Shown here: positions 55,037 through 63,631 of the stretch, in pieces
Layout of the letters: each line of letters starts with the position of its first letter
Position numbering within the stretch: the first letter of the stretch is position 1
Assembly (NCBI RefSeq): GCF_014651775.1
Contig: NZ_BMXN01000008.1
Coordinates: 1-64,000 of the forward strand
From: Vreelandella hamiltonii
GTDB taxonomy: Bacteria; Pseudomonadota; Gammaproteobacteria; Pseudomonadales; Halomonadaceae
Reading direction: 5' to 3'
Length of the DNA stretch: 64,000 bases
Notes under the pieces: generated by a model
Seen by the model: the letters and a program-made list of their open reading frames with translations, nothing else
The model's database searches: none
Told to the model about the DNA's origin: nothing
Translations under genes and position numbers: made by a program

Positions 55037-55789
55037 TCAACATAGAAATCTCACCCCCTGGGCCGCCAGGGGGCTTCTGAGCCGGTCGGGCAAGGGGCTG
55101 TCGGTGATCACTGCATGATAGTCGGCCAGCGATCCGGCGGCGCAGCGCAGCGGCAGGTCGAACTTGGTCTTGTCCAGTACCAGAATACGGTACGCCGCGT
55201 GGGCCAGCAGCGCCTCCCGGGCCATGACTTCGTCGTCGTTGTAGTCGTACAGCAGGCCCTGGCTATCCATCCCGCCCACCGAGACGATGCCCACATCGAC
55301 CCGATAACGCTGAAAGAAGCGCCAGGCATCACCGCCTATCACGTCCTGGTCGCGACGTCGCACGCGACCACCCGCCACGACCAGCTCGCACTCCAGGGCA
55401 CACAGTTTGATCAGCGCATGCAGGTTGTTGGTCATGATCTGCAGGCCCTGCTTGCCGTGCAGCGCATCGGCCAGCTGCTCCACCGTTGTGCCGGTGCCTA
55501 AAAACAGCGACTGGTGATCGGTAATCAGCGAGGCTGCCTGACGGGCAATGTGCCGCTTGCCTGCCTGATTGACGATCTGGCGCTGGTCATAGCCGACATT
55601 TTCCTGGTCAGGAAACGCGATCACCTCACCGTGCCGGCGCAGCAGCAGCCCTTGCTCGGCCAACGAGCGTATGTCGCTGCGCACGGTTTGCACCGAGACC
55701 CCAAACCGTCGCGCCAATGCCTCCAGGGTCTGCCGCCCTTCGTCCCGCACGCAGGCCAGCACCGCCCGCCGACGTTGATTGACGTCCAT
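55037..55789 (-). CDS. DeoR-family transcriptional repressor
   Basis: 250-residue DeoR/GlpR-type repressor. N-terminal helix-turn-helix (LEALARRFGVSVQTVRSDIRSLAEQGLLLRRHG in part), then the ISOCOT effector fold with LFLGTGTTVEQLADAL, the phosphate-binding-like TNNL, and GIVSVGGMDSQGLL. These proteins usually respond to phosphorylated sugars or glycerol-3-phosphate. ATG 55789 has AGGA upstream. Divergent from the ABC/MBL/HAD operon with regularly spaced CGAAA boxes between them, so it very likely represses that operon. Confidence 0.88.
   Translation of the reverse strand: MDVNQRRRAVLACVRDEGRQTLEALARRFGVSVQTVRSDIRSLAEQGLLLRRHGEVIAFPDQENVGYDQRQIVNQAGKRHIARQAASLITDHQSLFLGTGTTVEQLADALHGKQGLQIMTNNLHALIKLCALECELVVAGGRVRRRDQDVIGGDAWRFFQRYRVDVGIVSVGGMDSQGLLYDYNDDEVMAREALLAHAAYRILVLDKTKFDLPLRCAAGSLADYHAVITDSPLPDRLRSPLAAQGVRFLC
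55054..55073. terminator. Hairpin after the DMT genes, inside deoR end
   Basis: CCCCCTGG (55054-55061) and CCAGGGGG (55066-55073), 4-nt loop, 21 bp after the stop of the second DMT gene and within the last codons of the convergent DeoR gene. Only a short CTTCT follows on the plus strand. Possible shared terminator. Confidence 0.4.
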
Positions 55790-55830
55790 GCTTCCTCCCG
55801 GTTTTCCCTTCAAGGTTGACGCCAGCAAAA

Positions 55831-55880
55831 CGAAAACCATTTTCTGCTCGGCGAAAGTCATTCGCTTTCAAACGAAAGCG
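55831..55880. promoter_or_regulatory. DeoR operator array: three CGAAA boxes at 21-bp spacing
   Basis: CGAAA occurs at 55831, 55852 and 55873, exactly two helical turns apart. The last box is part of an 18-bp palindrome, CGCTTTC (55863-55869) and GAAAGCG (55874-55880). DeoR/GlpR proteins bind repeated TTTCG/CGAAA half-sites. Lies between the divergent deoR start and the ABC operon. Confidence 0.65.
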
Positions 55881-55947
55881 TAGTGTCACGATGTTGTAAG
55901 GCGATGACAGTAGTGTGATCACTGTTCACCTACTGGAGGTTTCCCCG

Positions 55948-56925
55948 ATGTTGAAGCGTTCGTTGTGTCGTGCCGTGACCCTTGCAAGCTTTGCCCTGTC
56001 CACGCCTCTGTTGGCCAACCAAACGCTGGTGCTCTATACCAGCCAGCCCAACAGCGACGCCCAGCAAACCGTGGATGCCTTCCAGGCGGCCTATCCGGAG
56101 ATCGAGGTGGAGTGGGTGCGCGACGGCACGACGCGCCTGATGACTCGCCTGCGTTCGGAGCTGGCCGCGGGGGTGAGCAACCCCGACGTGCTGCTGATCG
56201 CGGACAGCATGACCATGGAGTCGCTGAAGCAGGAGGGCCATCTGCAACCCTACCTGAGCCCCGAGCGCGACGCCTACGATGAGGCGCTCTACGACGCCGA
56301 CGGCTACTTCTACGGCACCAAGCTCATTACCACCGGGATCGTTTACAACACGGGTGCCGAGCACCAGCCGCAACGCTGGGCCGACCTGATTGGCCCGGAA
56401 TACGAAGGCCTGGTCACCATGCCCAGCCCCCTCTACTCCGGCGCAGCGCTGATCCACATGGCCGCCATCGGTGAAACGTCGCTGGGCCTGGAGTATTACG
56501 ACGCCCTGCACGCCAACCGCACGGAAGCCCAAAGCGGTAACGGTGGCGTCTTCAACGCCGTGGCAGCAGGCACCAAGCCGTACGGCATCGTGGTGGATTT
56601 CCTGCCTATCCGTGAAGCGGCCAAGGGCTCCCCCGTGGCGTTCGTCTTCCCTGAGGAAGGCGTCAGCGCCGTGACCGAGCCCGTCGCCATCATGGCAGAA
56701 GCCCAACACCCGGATGCTGCCCAGAAGTTCGTCGATTTCGTGCTCTCCCAAGCCGGGCAGGAATTGGTGAGCCAGCAGGGCTATCTGCCTGCGCACCCGG
56801 ACGTTGCCCCGCCGGAAGGCTTTCCCGAACGCGACTCGATTCAGCTGATGCCGGTCGATATCGAGCAAGCGCTGTCCGAGGAAGAGGCGCTCAAGCAGCG
56901 CTTCAATGAGCTGTTTGGCGGTTGA
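55948..56925 (+). CDS. ABC importer periplasmic binding protein (ferric/aminoethylphosphonate type)
   Basis: 325-residue binding protein of the FbpA/PhnS/PotD-like class. Signal peptide of about 23 residues ending LLA-NQTLVLYTSQP. The YTSQPNSDAQQ N-terminus, PDVLLIADSMTMESL, YGTKLITTGIVYNTG and the hinge GIVVDFLPIREAAKGSPVAFVFPEEG (in part) fit anion or metal-anion binders; the Tyr pair used for iron in FbpA is not evident, so iron is doubtful. GGAGG lies 8 nt before ATG 55948. It ends in a TGATG overlap with the permease gene. Confidence 0.85.
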   Translation: MLKRSLCRAVTLASFALSTPLLANQTLVLYTSQPNSDAQQTVDAFQAAYPEIEVEWVRDGTTRLMTRLRSELAAGVSNPDVLLIADSMTMESLKQEGHLQPYLSPERDAYDEALYDADGYFYGTKLITTGIVYNTGAEHQPQRWADLIGPEYEGLVTMPSPLYSGAALIHMAAIGETSLGLEYYDALHANRTEAQSGNGGVFNAVAAGTKPYGIVVDFLPIREAAKGSPVAFVFPEEGVSAVTEPVAIMAEAQHPDAAQKFVDFVLSQAGQELVSQQGYLPAHPDVAPPEGFPERDSIQLMPVDIEQALSEEEALKQRFNELFGG

Positions 56926-58628
56926 TGATGACCCCTTCGCTGAACGTTGGCAGCCAGCATCGCTGGCTGCTTACCCTGCTCACGCTGTTGGTGGTGTTGC
57001 TCAGCCTGGCGCCCAGCCTGCGGCTTTTGATGGAAGCCCTCAGCGATCTGGGCCAGGGCAGCAGTGCCCCGCTGTGGAAAGTGCTCAACGCGGCCAGCAC
57101 CTGGCGCGCCTTGTGGCACAGCCTGTACACCTCGGGCCTGGGCATGCTGATTGCCTTGGTGCTGGGCAGCCTGTTCGCCTTCGTGATCACCCTGACGGAC
57201 ATTCGCGGCAAGGCCTGGCTGGTGTTCTGCTTCATGCTGCCCATGATGATCCCGCCCCAGGTCACCGCGCTGAGCTGGCTACAGCTGTTCGGCCCAGCCA
57301 GCCCTTTACTGAAAAGCATCGGCATGGCGCCGCCGCTGGGCAGCCCCCAGCCGCTCTATTCCGCCGAAGGCATTGGGCTGCTGCTCGGCATTCAAAGTGC
57401 ACCGCTGGTATTTCTGGCGCTGCGCACTTCACTCATGTCGCTCCCCCGTGAGCTGGTCGAAGCCGCCCGCATCAGCGGCGCCCGCCAGAGACAGGTCTGG
57501 GGGCATATCATTCTGCCCGTGACCCGGCACGGCCTGATCGCCGGAGCGGCCATGGCCTTCATCTCCAGCCTGGGCAATTTTGGCATTCCCGCCATGCTGG
57601 GCATTCCCGCAGGCTATTACGTGCTGCCCACCTTGATCTACCAGCGCATGGCCAACTTTGGCACCGGCGTGCTGGCAGAAATGGCGGCGCTTTCTCTGTT
57701 GATTGGTGTGCTGGCCCTGGCCGGGGTAGCCCTGCAGCAGTACTGGATGAATCGCAGCCGCTTTGGCCTGGGAGGGCACAGCGGCCGCGCCCACGACTTT
57801 TCACTGGGGCGCTGGCGTACCGGCGTGACGACCCTGCTGATCATGGTGCTGCTCTTGATCCTGGTGGCGCCGCTGCTCGCGCTGGTGGTGAGCTCGCTGG
57901 TCCCGGCCATGGGCGTCCCCCTGAGCCTGGATACCATCACCCTCAACGCCTACCACGAGGTCATCGGCCGACAGGGCGCCACCTGGCGGGCCGTGCGCAA
58001 CAGTGTCTGGCTGGCAGGCGGTGCCGCGCTGGTGCTGATGCTGTGCAGCCTGCCCCTGGCGTACCGTCTTCAGCGCCTGCCGCCTCGGCTACAGCAGCTC
58101 ACTCTCAGCGTCATCGAGCTGCCCTATGCCCTGCCTGGCGTGGTGCTGGCGATTGCCTGCATTCTGCTGTTCGTGCGCCCGCTGCCACTGATCAATCTGG
58201 CGCTGTACGGCACCCTTGGGCTGATTTTCGTGGCCTACCTGGCGCGCTTTCTGGTGGTCTGCCTGAAGCCGGTCAGCGCCAGCCTTGCGCAGCTCGACCC
58301 CTCGCTGGAAGAAGCCGCCCAGCTGGCCGGTGCTGGCCCCTGGCGGCGGCTGGCCACCATCGTGATGCCGCTGATCGCGCCCTCCCTGTTTGCCGGTGGG
58401 CTGCTTGTATTCCTGCTGGCCGTCAACGAGCTCACCGTGTCAGCGCTGCTCTGGAGCGCAGGCAACGAAACCCTGGGCGTATTGATCTTCAACCTGGACG
58501 AAGGGGGCGAAAGCGTGCTGGCGTCGGCGGTGGCCGTGCTGGTCGTGGCCATGGTGGCTACCTTGATGCTGCTGCTGAGCCTGATGGCCCCTCGCTTACC
58601 CAAAGGAGTCGTGCCATGGCAAGGCTAA
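56925..58628 (+). CDS. ABC importer permease, fused double-length
   Basis: 567-residue inner-membrane protein with about twelve helices in two similar halves, as in FbpB/PhnU-type permeases. EAA-like ATPase contact loops appear twice: ELVEAARISGARQRQVWGHIILP (in part) near 180 and LEEAAQLAGAGPWRRLATIVMPL (in part) near 465. It starts on the binding-protein stop and overlaps the ATPase gene by 13 bp. Second gene of the five-gene coupled operon. Confidence 0.88.
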   Translation: MMTPSLNVGSQHRWLLTLLTLLVVLLSLAPSLRLLMEALSDLGQGSSAPLWKVLNAASTWRALWHSLYTSGLGMLIALVLGSLFAFVITLTDIRGKAWLVFCFMLPMMIPPQVTALSWLQLFGPASPLLKSIGMAPPLGSPQPLYSAEGIGLLLGIQSAPLVFLALRTSLMSLPRELVEAARISGARQRQVWGHIILPVTRHGLIAGAAMAFISSLGNFGIPAMLGIPAGYYVLPTLIYQRMANFGTGVLAEMAALSLLIGVLALAGVALQQYWMNRSRFGLGGHSGRAHDFSLGRWRTGVTTLLIMVLLLILVAPLLALVVSSLVPAMGVPLSLDTITLNAYHEVIGRQGATWRAVRNSVWLAGGAALVLMLCSLPLAYRLQRLPPRLQQLTLSVIELPYALPGVVLAIACILLFVRPLPLINLALYGTLGLIFVAYLARFLVVCLKPVSASLAQLDPSLEEAAQLAGAGPWRRLATIVMPLIAPSLFAGGLLVFLLAVNELTVSALLWSAGNETLGVLIFNLDEGGESVLASAVAVLVVAMVATLMLLLSLMAPRLPKGVVPWQG

Positions 58629-59662
58629 TGCTCGACCGCGTTACCAAACAGTTTGGCCAACACACCGCGGTCAATGGCGTCACCCTCGATATCTCTCCCG
58701 GCGAATTCGTGGCGCTGCTGGGCCCCAGCGGCTGCGGCAAAACCACCATGCTCCGCATGCTGGCAGGGTTCGAGCAGGTGAGTAGCGGCACCATGACACT
58801 CGGTGAGACGCTGCTGGCCAGCGCCCACCACCATGTGCCCCCCGAGCAGCGCAACATGGCCATGGTGTTTCAGTCCTACGCGCTATGGCCCCATATGAGC
58901 GTGGCCGACAACGTGGGCTACCCGCTGAAGCTGCGCCGTATTCAAGGCAGCGACTACCAGCGCCGAGTCGCCCAGGCGCTGGAGCAGGTGGCGTTGACCC
59001 CCTATGCCCAGCGCTCGCCCCAGGCCCTCAGCGGCGGCCAGCGCCAGCGGGTGGCACTGGCCCGATGCCTGGTCACCGACCCCGACGTGGTGCTGCTGGA
59101 CGAACCGCTCGCCAACCTGGACCGCAACCTGCGGGCCGCCATGGAGCACAGCTTCGTGGATTTCCACCGGCGGACCCAGGCCACCATGGTCTACGTCACC
59201 CATGACCAAAGCGAAGCCATGGCCATGGCAGACCGCATTGCCGTCATGCGGGAGGGCGAGCTGGTGCAGTGGGCCACGCCCGAAACGCTCTACCGAGCGC
59301 CGCGCAGCGAATGGGTCGCGAGGTTCATCGGCCAGGGTAGCCTGCTTCACATTGCCAGCGGCGCGCCTGGCCAGCGTCTCACCGAAAGCGCTTTGATGAG
59401 CGGGCTGGCCGCGCCGCTCACCGCGCGTTCGCAGCCCGTGCTGGTGCGCCCGGAGCACGTGCATCTGGATGCCACGGCCCCCAACCCCCACGACCTGACC
59501 GCCCGCGTTGAACGGCTGACGTTCCGCGGTGAGCGCTATGAGCTACACCTGCGCCTGAGCACCGGCGATGCCCTGCTGGCGTATCATCCCCACGCCCTTG
59601 GCGAAGGCCAGCAGGTCGCGGTGCGCCTGCTGGAAGGCTGGTGCCTGGAGCCCGACCAATGA
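58616..59662 (+). CDS. ABC importer ATPase (FbpC/PotA-like)
   Basis: 348-residue ATP-binding subunit. Walker A GPSGCGKTTM, Q-loop VFQSYALWPHMSV, signature LSGGQRQRVALARCL, Walker B VVLLDEPLANLDRNL, H-loop VYVTHDQSEAMAM, then a C-terminal TOBE domain (LVRPEHVHLDA). GGAG lies 8-9 nt before ATG 58616. Overlaps permease and the following MBL gene, so translation is coupled. Confidence 0.9.
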   Translation: MARLMLDRVTKQFGQHTAVNGVTLDISPGEFVALLGPSGCGKTTMLRMLAGFEQVSSGTMTLGETLLASAHHHVPPEQRNMAMVFQSYALWPHMSVADNVGYPLKLRRIQGSDYQRRVAQALEQVALTPYAQRSPQALSGGQRQRVALARCLVTDPDVVLLDEPLANLDRNLRAAMEHSFVDFHRRTQATMVYVTHDQSEAMAMADRIAVMREGELVQWATPETLYRAPRSEWVARFIGQGSLLHIASGAPGQRLTESALMSGLAAPLTARSQPVLVRPEHVHLDATAPNPHDLTARVERLTFRGERYELHLRLSTGDALLAYHPHALGEGQQVAVRLLEGWCLEPDQ

Positions 59663-60756
59663 GCGCCTTGGTGGAGATCCTCAGCGGGCTGGGCGACAAG
59701 GGCCCGGCCGCCATCGTGGTCGAGGCCCAAGGCAAGCGCCTGCTGCTGGATGCGGGCGGCGCACTGCATCCCGGTGAGGCGATCACCTGGGCGGCGGGGC
59801 TCGCGGTAGACGCCGTGCTGATCAGCCACGATCATATCGATCATATTGGCGGGGTGGCCGAGCTGCCCGAGCAGCTGCCGCTCTACTGCACGCCGCTGGT
59901 CGCCAAGGCGCTGCCGCCCCACAGAGCGTGGCGGCCACTGCCCTATCGCGGCCGTCTCGAAGTGGAAGGCATTACCGTCACCACCGGCCAGGCGGGCCAC
60001 TCGCTGGGAGGTGTCTGGCTGCACCTCGACGTGGCGGGCGGACTTTTCTATAGCGGTGATGCCTGTTTCGAGTCGCGGCTGTTTCCCTTCGATACGCCGC
60101 CACCTGCCCGTACGGCACTGCTGGACGCCTCCTACGGCAGCTACGACCAGCCCCAGGCACACTGCATCAGTACCCTGGGCAGCGCCCTGGATACGCCACT
60201 GGTGCTGCCGGTACCGGAAACGGGACGGGCGCTGGAAATGGCGCTATGGTTGGCAGAGGAAGCAGATCGCCGACAGCTCCCCCTGGCCATCGACCCCATC
60301 ATCCGCGACAACCTGGCCGCTCTGCTGGCGCTGCCACGCGGTTTACGGCGTGACGGGCTGGACGACGCCATCGGCACCCTGCTCCAGCGGCCCAGCGCCA
60401 GTCATCCGACACTCTGGCTGGTCAGCGACCGTGACGACCAGCCCGCCGACTGGCCCGACCACCGTCTGCTGCACACCGGCTACCTGACGCCACAGCGCTG
60501 TGCGCAGCTGGCTGCCAACGAGGTGCTTTGGCAACGCTGGAACGTCCATCTGCGAGCCTCGCATCTGGTGGCACTGGCCCATCAGCTCCAGGCTGCTCAG
60601 GTCGTGCCTCTGTTTACGCGACTGGACGATGAAGCCATTGACCACTGGCGCGAACGTCTAGGCACGCGGCTGACGACCCAGGCACGGCTTGTCCTCAGCA
60701 GCCGTTCTCAAGGTTCGGCCGTTTCACTCTTTTCATCTCAGGAATCCATGTCATGA
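59659..60756 (+). CDS. Metallo-beta-lactamase-fold hydrolase with beta-CASP-like features
   Basis: 365-residue zinc hydrolase. Metal motif SHDHIDHIGGV at residues 56-66 (His-x-His-x-Asp-His), further ligands in GQAGHSLGG and FYSGDACFES. The second half holds LPVPETGRALEMALWL, which resembles the GR..E signature of beta-CASP nucleases, and RASHLVALAHQLQAAQVVPLF, similar to their late His motif. Such proteins cut RNA or DNA, but the similarity is by eye only, and a small-molecule phosphodiesterase is possible. Coupled to the ABC ATPase (ATGA) and to the HAD gene (ATGA). Confidence 0.75.
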   Translation: MSALVEILSGLGDKGPAAIVVEAQGKRLLLDAGGALHPGEAITWAAGLAVDAVLISHDHIDHIGGVAELPEQLPLYCTPLVAKALPPHRAWRPLPYRGRLEVEGITVTTGQAGHSLGGVWLHLDVAGGLFYSGDACFESRLFPFDTPPPARTALLDASYGSYDQPQAHCISTLGSALDTPLVLPVPETGRALEMALWLAEEADRRQLPLAIDPIIRDNLAALLALPRGLRRDGLDDAIGTLLQRPSASHPTLWLVSDRDDQPADWPDHRLLHTGYLTPQRCAQLAANEVLWQRWNVHLRASHLVALAHQLQAAQVVPLFTRLDDEAIDHWRERLGTRLTTQARLVLSSRSQGSAVSLFSSQESMS

Positions 60757-61199
60757 CCGCAGTCATCGTTGACGTCGACGGCACGCTTGCCGAATTTCAC
60801 CCCCAGCAAGTCCACGAGTGGGTGCTGGGCCCCGCCAAACAGTGGGACCCCTTCTTTGCCCACATGGCCCAAGCGCCGGTCATCGAACCCGTGGCCAAAC
60901 TGGTCAAGCTGCTGAAGGCCCAGGGCCAGCAAATCGTCATTTGCAGCGGCCGCCCGGACAGCCACCGCGAGCATACCCAGGCCTGGTTAGACCGCCATGC
61001 CATCCCCATCGATGCCATGTACCTGCGCCCCGAGGGCGATGACCATGTGGACGATGAAGAGGTAAAAGCCGCGCTACTCGATCAAATGCGCAGCGACGGC
61101 TTTGCGCCCTGGCTGGTACTGGACGACCGCGACGCCGTGGTCGCTCAGTGGCGCGCCCTGGGGCTTACCTGCCTGCAGTGCGCACCGGGGGATTTTTAG
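60753..61199 (+). CDS. Stand-alone HAD phosphatase resembling the 3'-phosphatase domain of polynucleotide kinase
   Basis: 148-residue HAD enzyme. Motif I VDVDGTLAEF (nucleophile Asp7, acid Asp9), motif II CSGRPDSHREHTQAWL (Ser-Gly-Arg at 65-67), Lys105 in DDEEVKAALL, motif III/IV LVLDDRDAVVAQWR (Asp124, Asp125). The linked segments AMYLRPEGD, LDDRDAVV and GLTCLQCAPGDF match the T4 Pnkp phosphatase module, which removes 3' phosphates from nucleic acids or nucleotides. No kinase or ligase domain is attached. Last gene of the DeoR-controlled operon. Confidence 0.8.
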   Translation: MTAVIVDVDGTLAEFHPQQVHEWVLGPAKQWDPFFAHMAQAPVIEPVAKLVKLLKAQGQQIVICSGRPDSHREHTQAWLDRHAIPIDAMYLRPEGDDHVDDEEVKAALLDQMRSDGFAPWLVLDDRDAVVAQWRALGLTCLQCAPGDF

Positions 61200-61274
61200 C
61201 CTAGCCTGTAGCAGCTCTCAACGAGCTGCTCTAAGCTGACGCATGGTGAGTCTGACCACACAAGGAAGTGACCT

Positions 61275-61658
61275 ATGCCATTACACCGTTTGCTGTTACC
61301 TGCCGTGGTGGTGCTGCTGGCTGCCTGTAGCGATGACCAAACCCCCGTGGCCGAGCCCATGTCCCAGGAAACGCTTTATGGCGATTGGGCAGCAGAGCCC
61401 GAGTGGTGTCACGCAGGGCAGGAAGGCGCCCCAATCCGCCTGGCAGCTGGCCGCTTCGAAGGGCTGGAAAATCACTGCGAAATGGGGCTGGAAGCGAGCA
61501 GCACGCCGAACGCATGGGAGGCGACACTGCACTGCCATGGAGAAGGAGTGACCAGCGAAGAACAGCTCCAGCTCACCCTGAACACTCAGGAGACGCTGAC
61601 CTTGCGCTATCTGGATCGCGAGACATCACCCATCACGCTATATCGCTGCGACTCTTAA
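61275..61658 (+). CDS. Small hypothetical lipoprotein
   Basis: 127-residue protein with a lipoprotein signal peptide; lipobox LLAAC places the acylated Cys near residue 18. Mature part has four further Cys (in EWCHAG, ENHCEMG, TLHCHGEG, YRCDS), so two disulfides are possible. It contains a YGDWAAEPEWC start and a beta-rich body. AAGGA lies 8 nt before the ATG. No family recognised. Followed by a strong bidirectional terminator. Confidence 0.75.
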   Translation: MPLHRLLLPAVVVLLAACSDDQTPVAEPMSQETLYGDWAAEPEWCHAGQEGAPIRLAAGRFEGLENHCEMGLEASSTPNAWEATLHCHGEGVTSEEQLQLTLNTQETLTLRYLDRETSPITLYRCDS

Positions 61659-61672
61659 AACCACCGCTGACA

Positions 61673-61707
61673 AACGCCAACGCCCCGCAAAGCGGGGCGT
61701 TGGCGTT
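61673..61707. terminator. Strong bidirectional terminator
   Basis: Perfect 16-bp stem, AACGCCAACGCCCCGC at 61673-61688 and its complement at 61692-61707, with an AAA loop. Lies between the convergent lipoprotein and symporter genes. It lacks long T tracts but the stem is very stable. Confidence 0.75.
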
Positions 61708-61731
61708 GGCGTTACTACACGTGGCCGATGA

Positions 61732-63330
61732 TCAACCGCCTGCAAACGAGGCGTACATGATCACCACCAGCACCACCAGCACGATGCCGGTGGGCACGGC
61801 ACCTTTCCACGGGGTGAGGTCGACATCGCCCGAGGCTTCCTGGACCCAGTCCGTGGCGCGGGGGCGCAGCTTGCCGATCACCAGCATCACCGCGACCAGC
61901 AGCACGAACACCGCGGCGACGAAGTGGAACTCGTGCATGACCAGCGGCAGTTTGTTGAACGGCGGCACGAAGTAGCCTGCCGCGATCAACAAGCAACCGC
62001 CCACCAGGGCCACTTTTGCGGCCATGGGCGGCACACGCTTGGTCAACAGTCCTACCAGTACCACGGCCAGAATCGGAATGAAATAGATGGCGTTCATGCG
62101 CTGCAGGTAGCCGAACAGGCTATCCTGCCCCGCCAGCAGCGGCGCGATGATCATGGTGCTGATGGCCATGATCCAGCCAAACACCTTGCCGGATTTCACT
62201 ACCTGCTCTTCCGTGGCGTCCTTTTTCAGCACGCCTTTATAGATCCCCAGGCTGAAGATCGTGGTGGTGCTGTTCAGCGCCGAATTGAACGAGGAGAGAA
62301 TCGCACCCACCATCACCGCCGCAAAAAAGCCCGTCAGATAAGGCGGCAGCACGTTGAATACCAGGTGCCCATAGGCTTCATCGGCGCGCACGCCCTGGTC
62401 GGCATACAAGTGGTAGGCAATGATGCCCGGAAGCACCAGATAGAGCGGCCCCAACAGCTTGAAGAAGCCGGTCAACAGCACCCCTTTTTGGCCTTCCGCC
62501 AGATTTTTCGCTGCGAAGGTGCGCTGGATGATTTGCTGGTTGGTGGTCCAGTAGAAAAGGTGCAGCAGCAGTACGCCGGTAAAGATGGTCGAGAACGGCA
62601 CCTGCTGGTCGGGGCCACCCATGGAGTTGAACTTGCTGGGGTCGCTCTCCTTCAGGATGCTCCAGCCTTCCATGACGCCTGTGCCGCCACTCACCGCCTG
62701 AAGGCCGAAGTAAACGATCACGAACCCGCCAATCAGCAGCCCCACGCCGTTGAGGGTGTCGGACACCGCCACCGTGCGCAGGCCACCGAACAGCGCATAC
62801 ACGGCGCCAATCAGGCCCACGACCCAGACGGTTGCCCACAGCAGAGCCGTGCTGGACTCGATGCCGGTCAAGCCCTGCAAGTCCAGCATGCCCTGCAAGC
62901 CAATGGCGCCGGAATAGAGAATGATGGGCAGCAGCACCACCGCGTAGGCAATCAGAAAGATGACGTTGGCAATGAGCTGGGTACCGGCATCGAAGCGAAT
63001 CGCCAGCAGCTGCGGCAGCGTGGCAATCCCGCTTTTCAAGAAGCGCGGCAGGAAAAACAGCGCCAGAGCAACCAGCGCAATCACGGCGATGACTTCCCAG
63101 GCCATGACGCTCAGGCCGTCGGTAAACGCCGAGCCGTTCAACCCTACCATCTGCTCGGTGGAGAGGTTGGTCATCAGCATCGATGCGGCAATCAACGGAA
63201 ACGTCAGCGTGCGCCCCGCCAGAAAATAGCCGTTGGTGCTGCGATGGTCATCGCGGCGTGTAATACGCCAGGTGACGAAGGCCACCAGGCCCGTAAAAAA
63301 TAGAAACGATGCCAGGGTAAGGGCATGCAT
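61732..63330 (-). CDS. Sodium/solute symporter, SSS (SGLT-like) family
   Basis: 532-residue Na+-coupled symporter with about fourteen helices. [35 protein letters not shown] (in part) near the N-terminus, [39 protein letters not shown] (in part) and [25 protein letters not shown] (in part; carries the Na2-site Ser/Thr) are typical of the sugar/inositol-type branch. Likely imports a sugar or polyol. Monocistronic by position, between a terminator and a 301-bp promoter region. Confidence 0.9.
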   Translation of the reverse strand: MHALTLASFLFFTGLVAFVTWRITRRDDHRSTNGYFLAGRTLTFPLIAASMLMTNLSTEQMVGLNGSAFTDGLSVMAWEVIAVIALVALALFFLPRFLKSGIATLPQLLAIRFDAGTQLIANVIFLIAYAVVLLPIILYSGAIGLQGMLDLQGLTGIESSTALLWATVWVVGLIGAVYALFGGLRTVAVSDTLNGVGLLIGGFVIVYFGLQAVSGGTGVMEGWSILKESDPSKFNSMGGPDQQVPFSTIFTGVLLLHLFYWTTNQQIIQRTFAAKNLAEGQKGVLLTGFFKLLGPLYLVLPGIIAYHLYADQGVRADEAYGHLVFNVLPPYLTGFFAAVMVGAILSSFNSALNSTTTIFSLGIYKGVLKKDATEEQVVKSGKVFGWIMAISTMIIAPLLAGQDSLFGYLQRMNAIYFIPILAVVLVGLLTKRVPPMAAKVALVGGCLLIAAGYFVPPFNKLPLVMHEFHFVAAVFVLLVAVMLVIGKLRPRATDWVQEASGDVDLTPWKGAVPTGIVLVVLVVIMYASFAGG

Positions 63331-63631
63331 GAGGGAGGTCCTTCGAAGCGGTCGCGTCTTGGGCAGTACCCTGTGCGGGCACGAGGCGCAGTCTCTACAC
63401 GATACGACACGGTGGATGTTGGTAAAAATACCAGGCTTCGCGGGATTCTAAGGAGGTGACACGATTCATCTATTAGCCTTTAGTCTTACTCAAGTGGCGC
63501 AAACGCTGTTTATTTACGTCATTCTGCGTACTGCCTGCCCCTCGATCGGGAAATCACGTCGCGGGTAACGCAGCCACGCCCAGCTATGTCACAATACCGA
63601 CCCTCAAGGATCACAAGGGAAGCACATCACC
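63331..63631. other. Divergent intergenic region with a perfect anti-16S (Shine-Dalgarno) sequence
   Basis: 301-bp spacer between the symporter and the DUF350 gene. At about 63450-63460 it contains TAAGGAGGTGA, an 11-base complement to the 16S rRNA 3' end, followed by a possible GTG-led six-codon frame ending TAG at about 63473. No larger gene was seen. Promoters for both flanking genes must be here but could not be assigned. Confidence 0.4.

Noticed and set aside
55948..56925. Iron-specific FbpA annotation for the binding protein
   Set aside because: The expected C-terminal Tyr pair for ferric binding was not seen, and the operon neighbours are phosphatase/MBL genes, so a ferric role is not supported.
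61924..63303. 459-codon plus-strand open frame opposite the SSS symporter
   Set aside because: Highly polar His/Gln/Arg-rich translation mirroring a hydrophobic membrane protein; not a gene.
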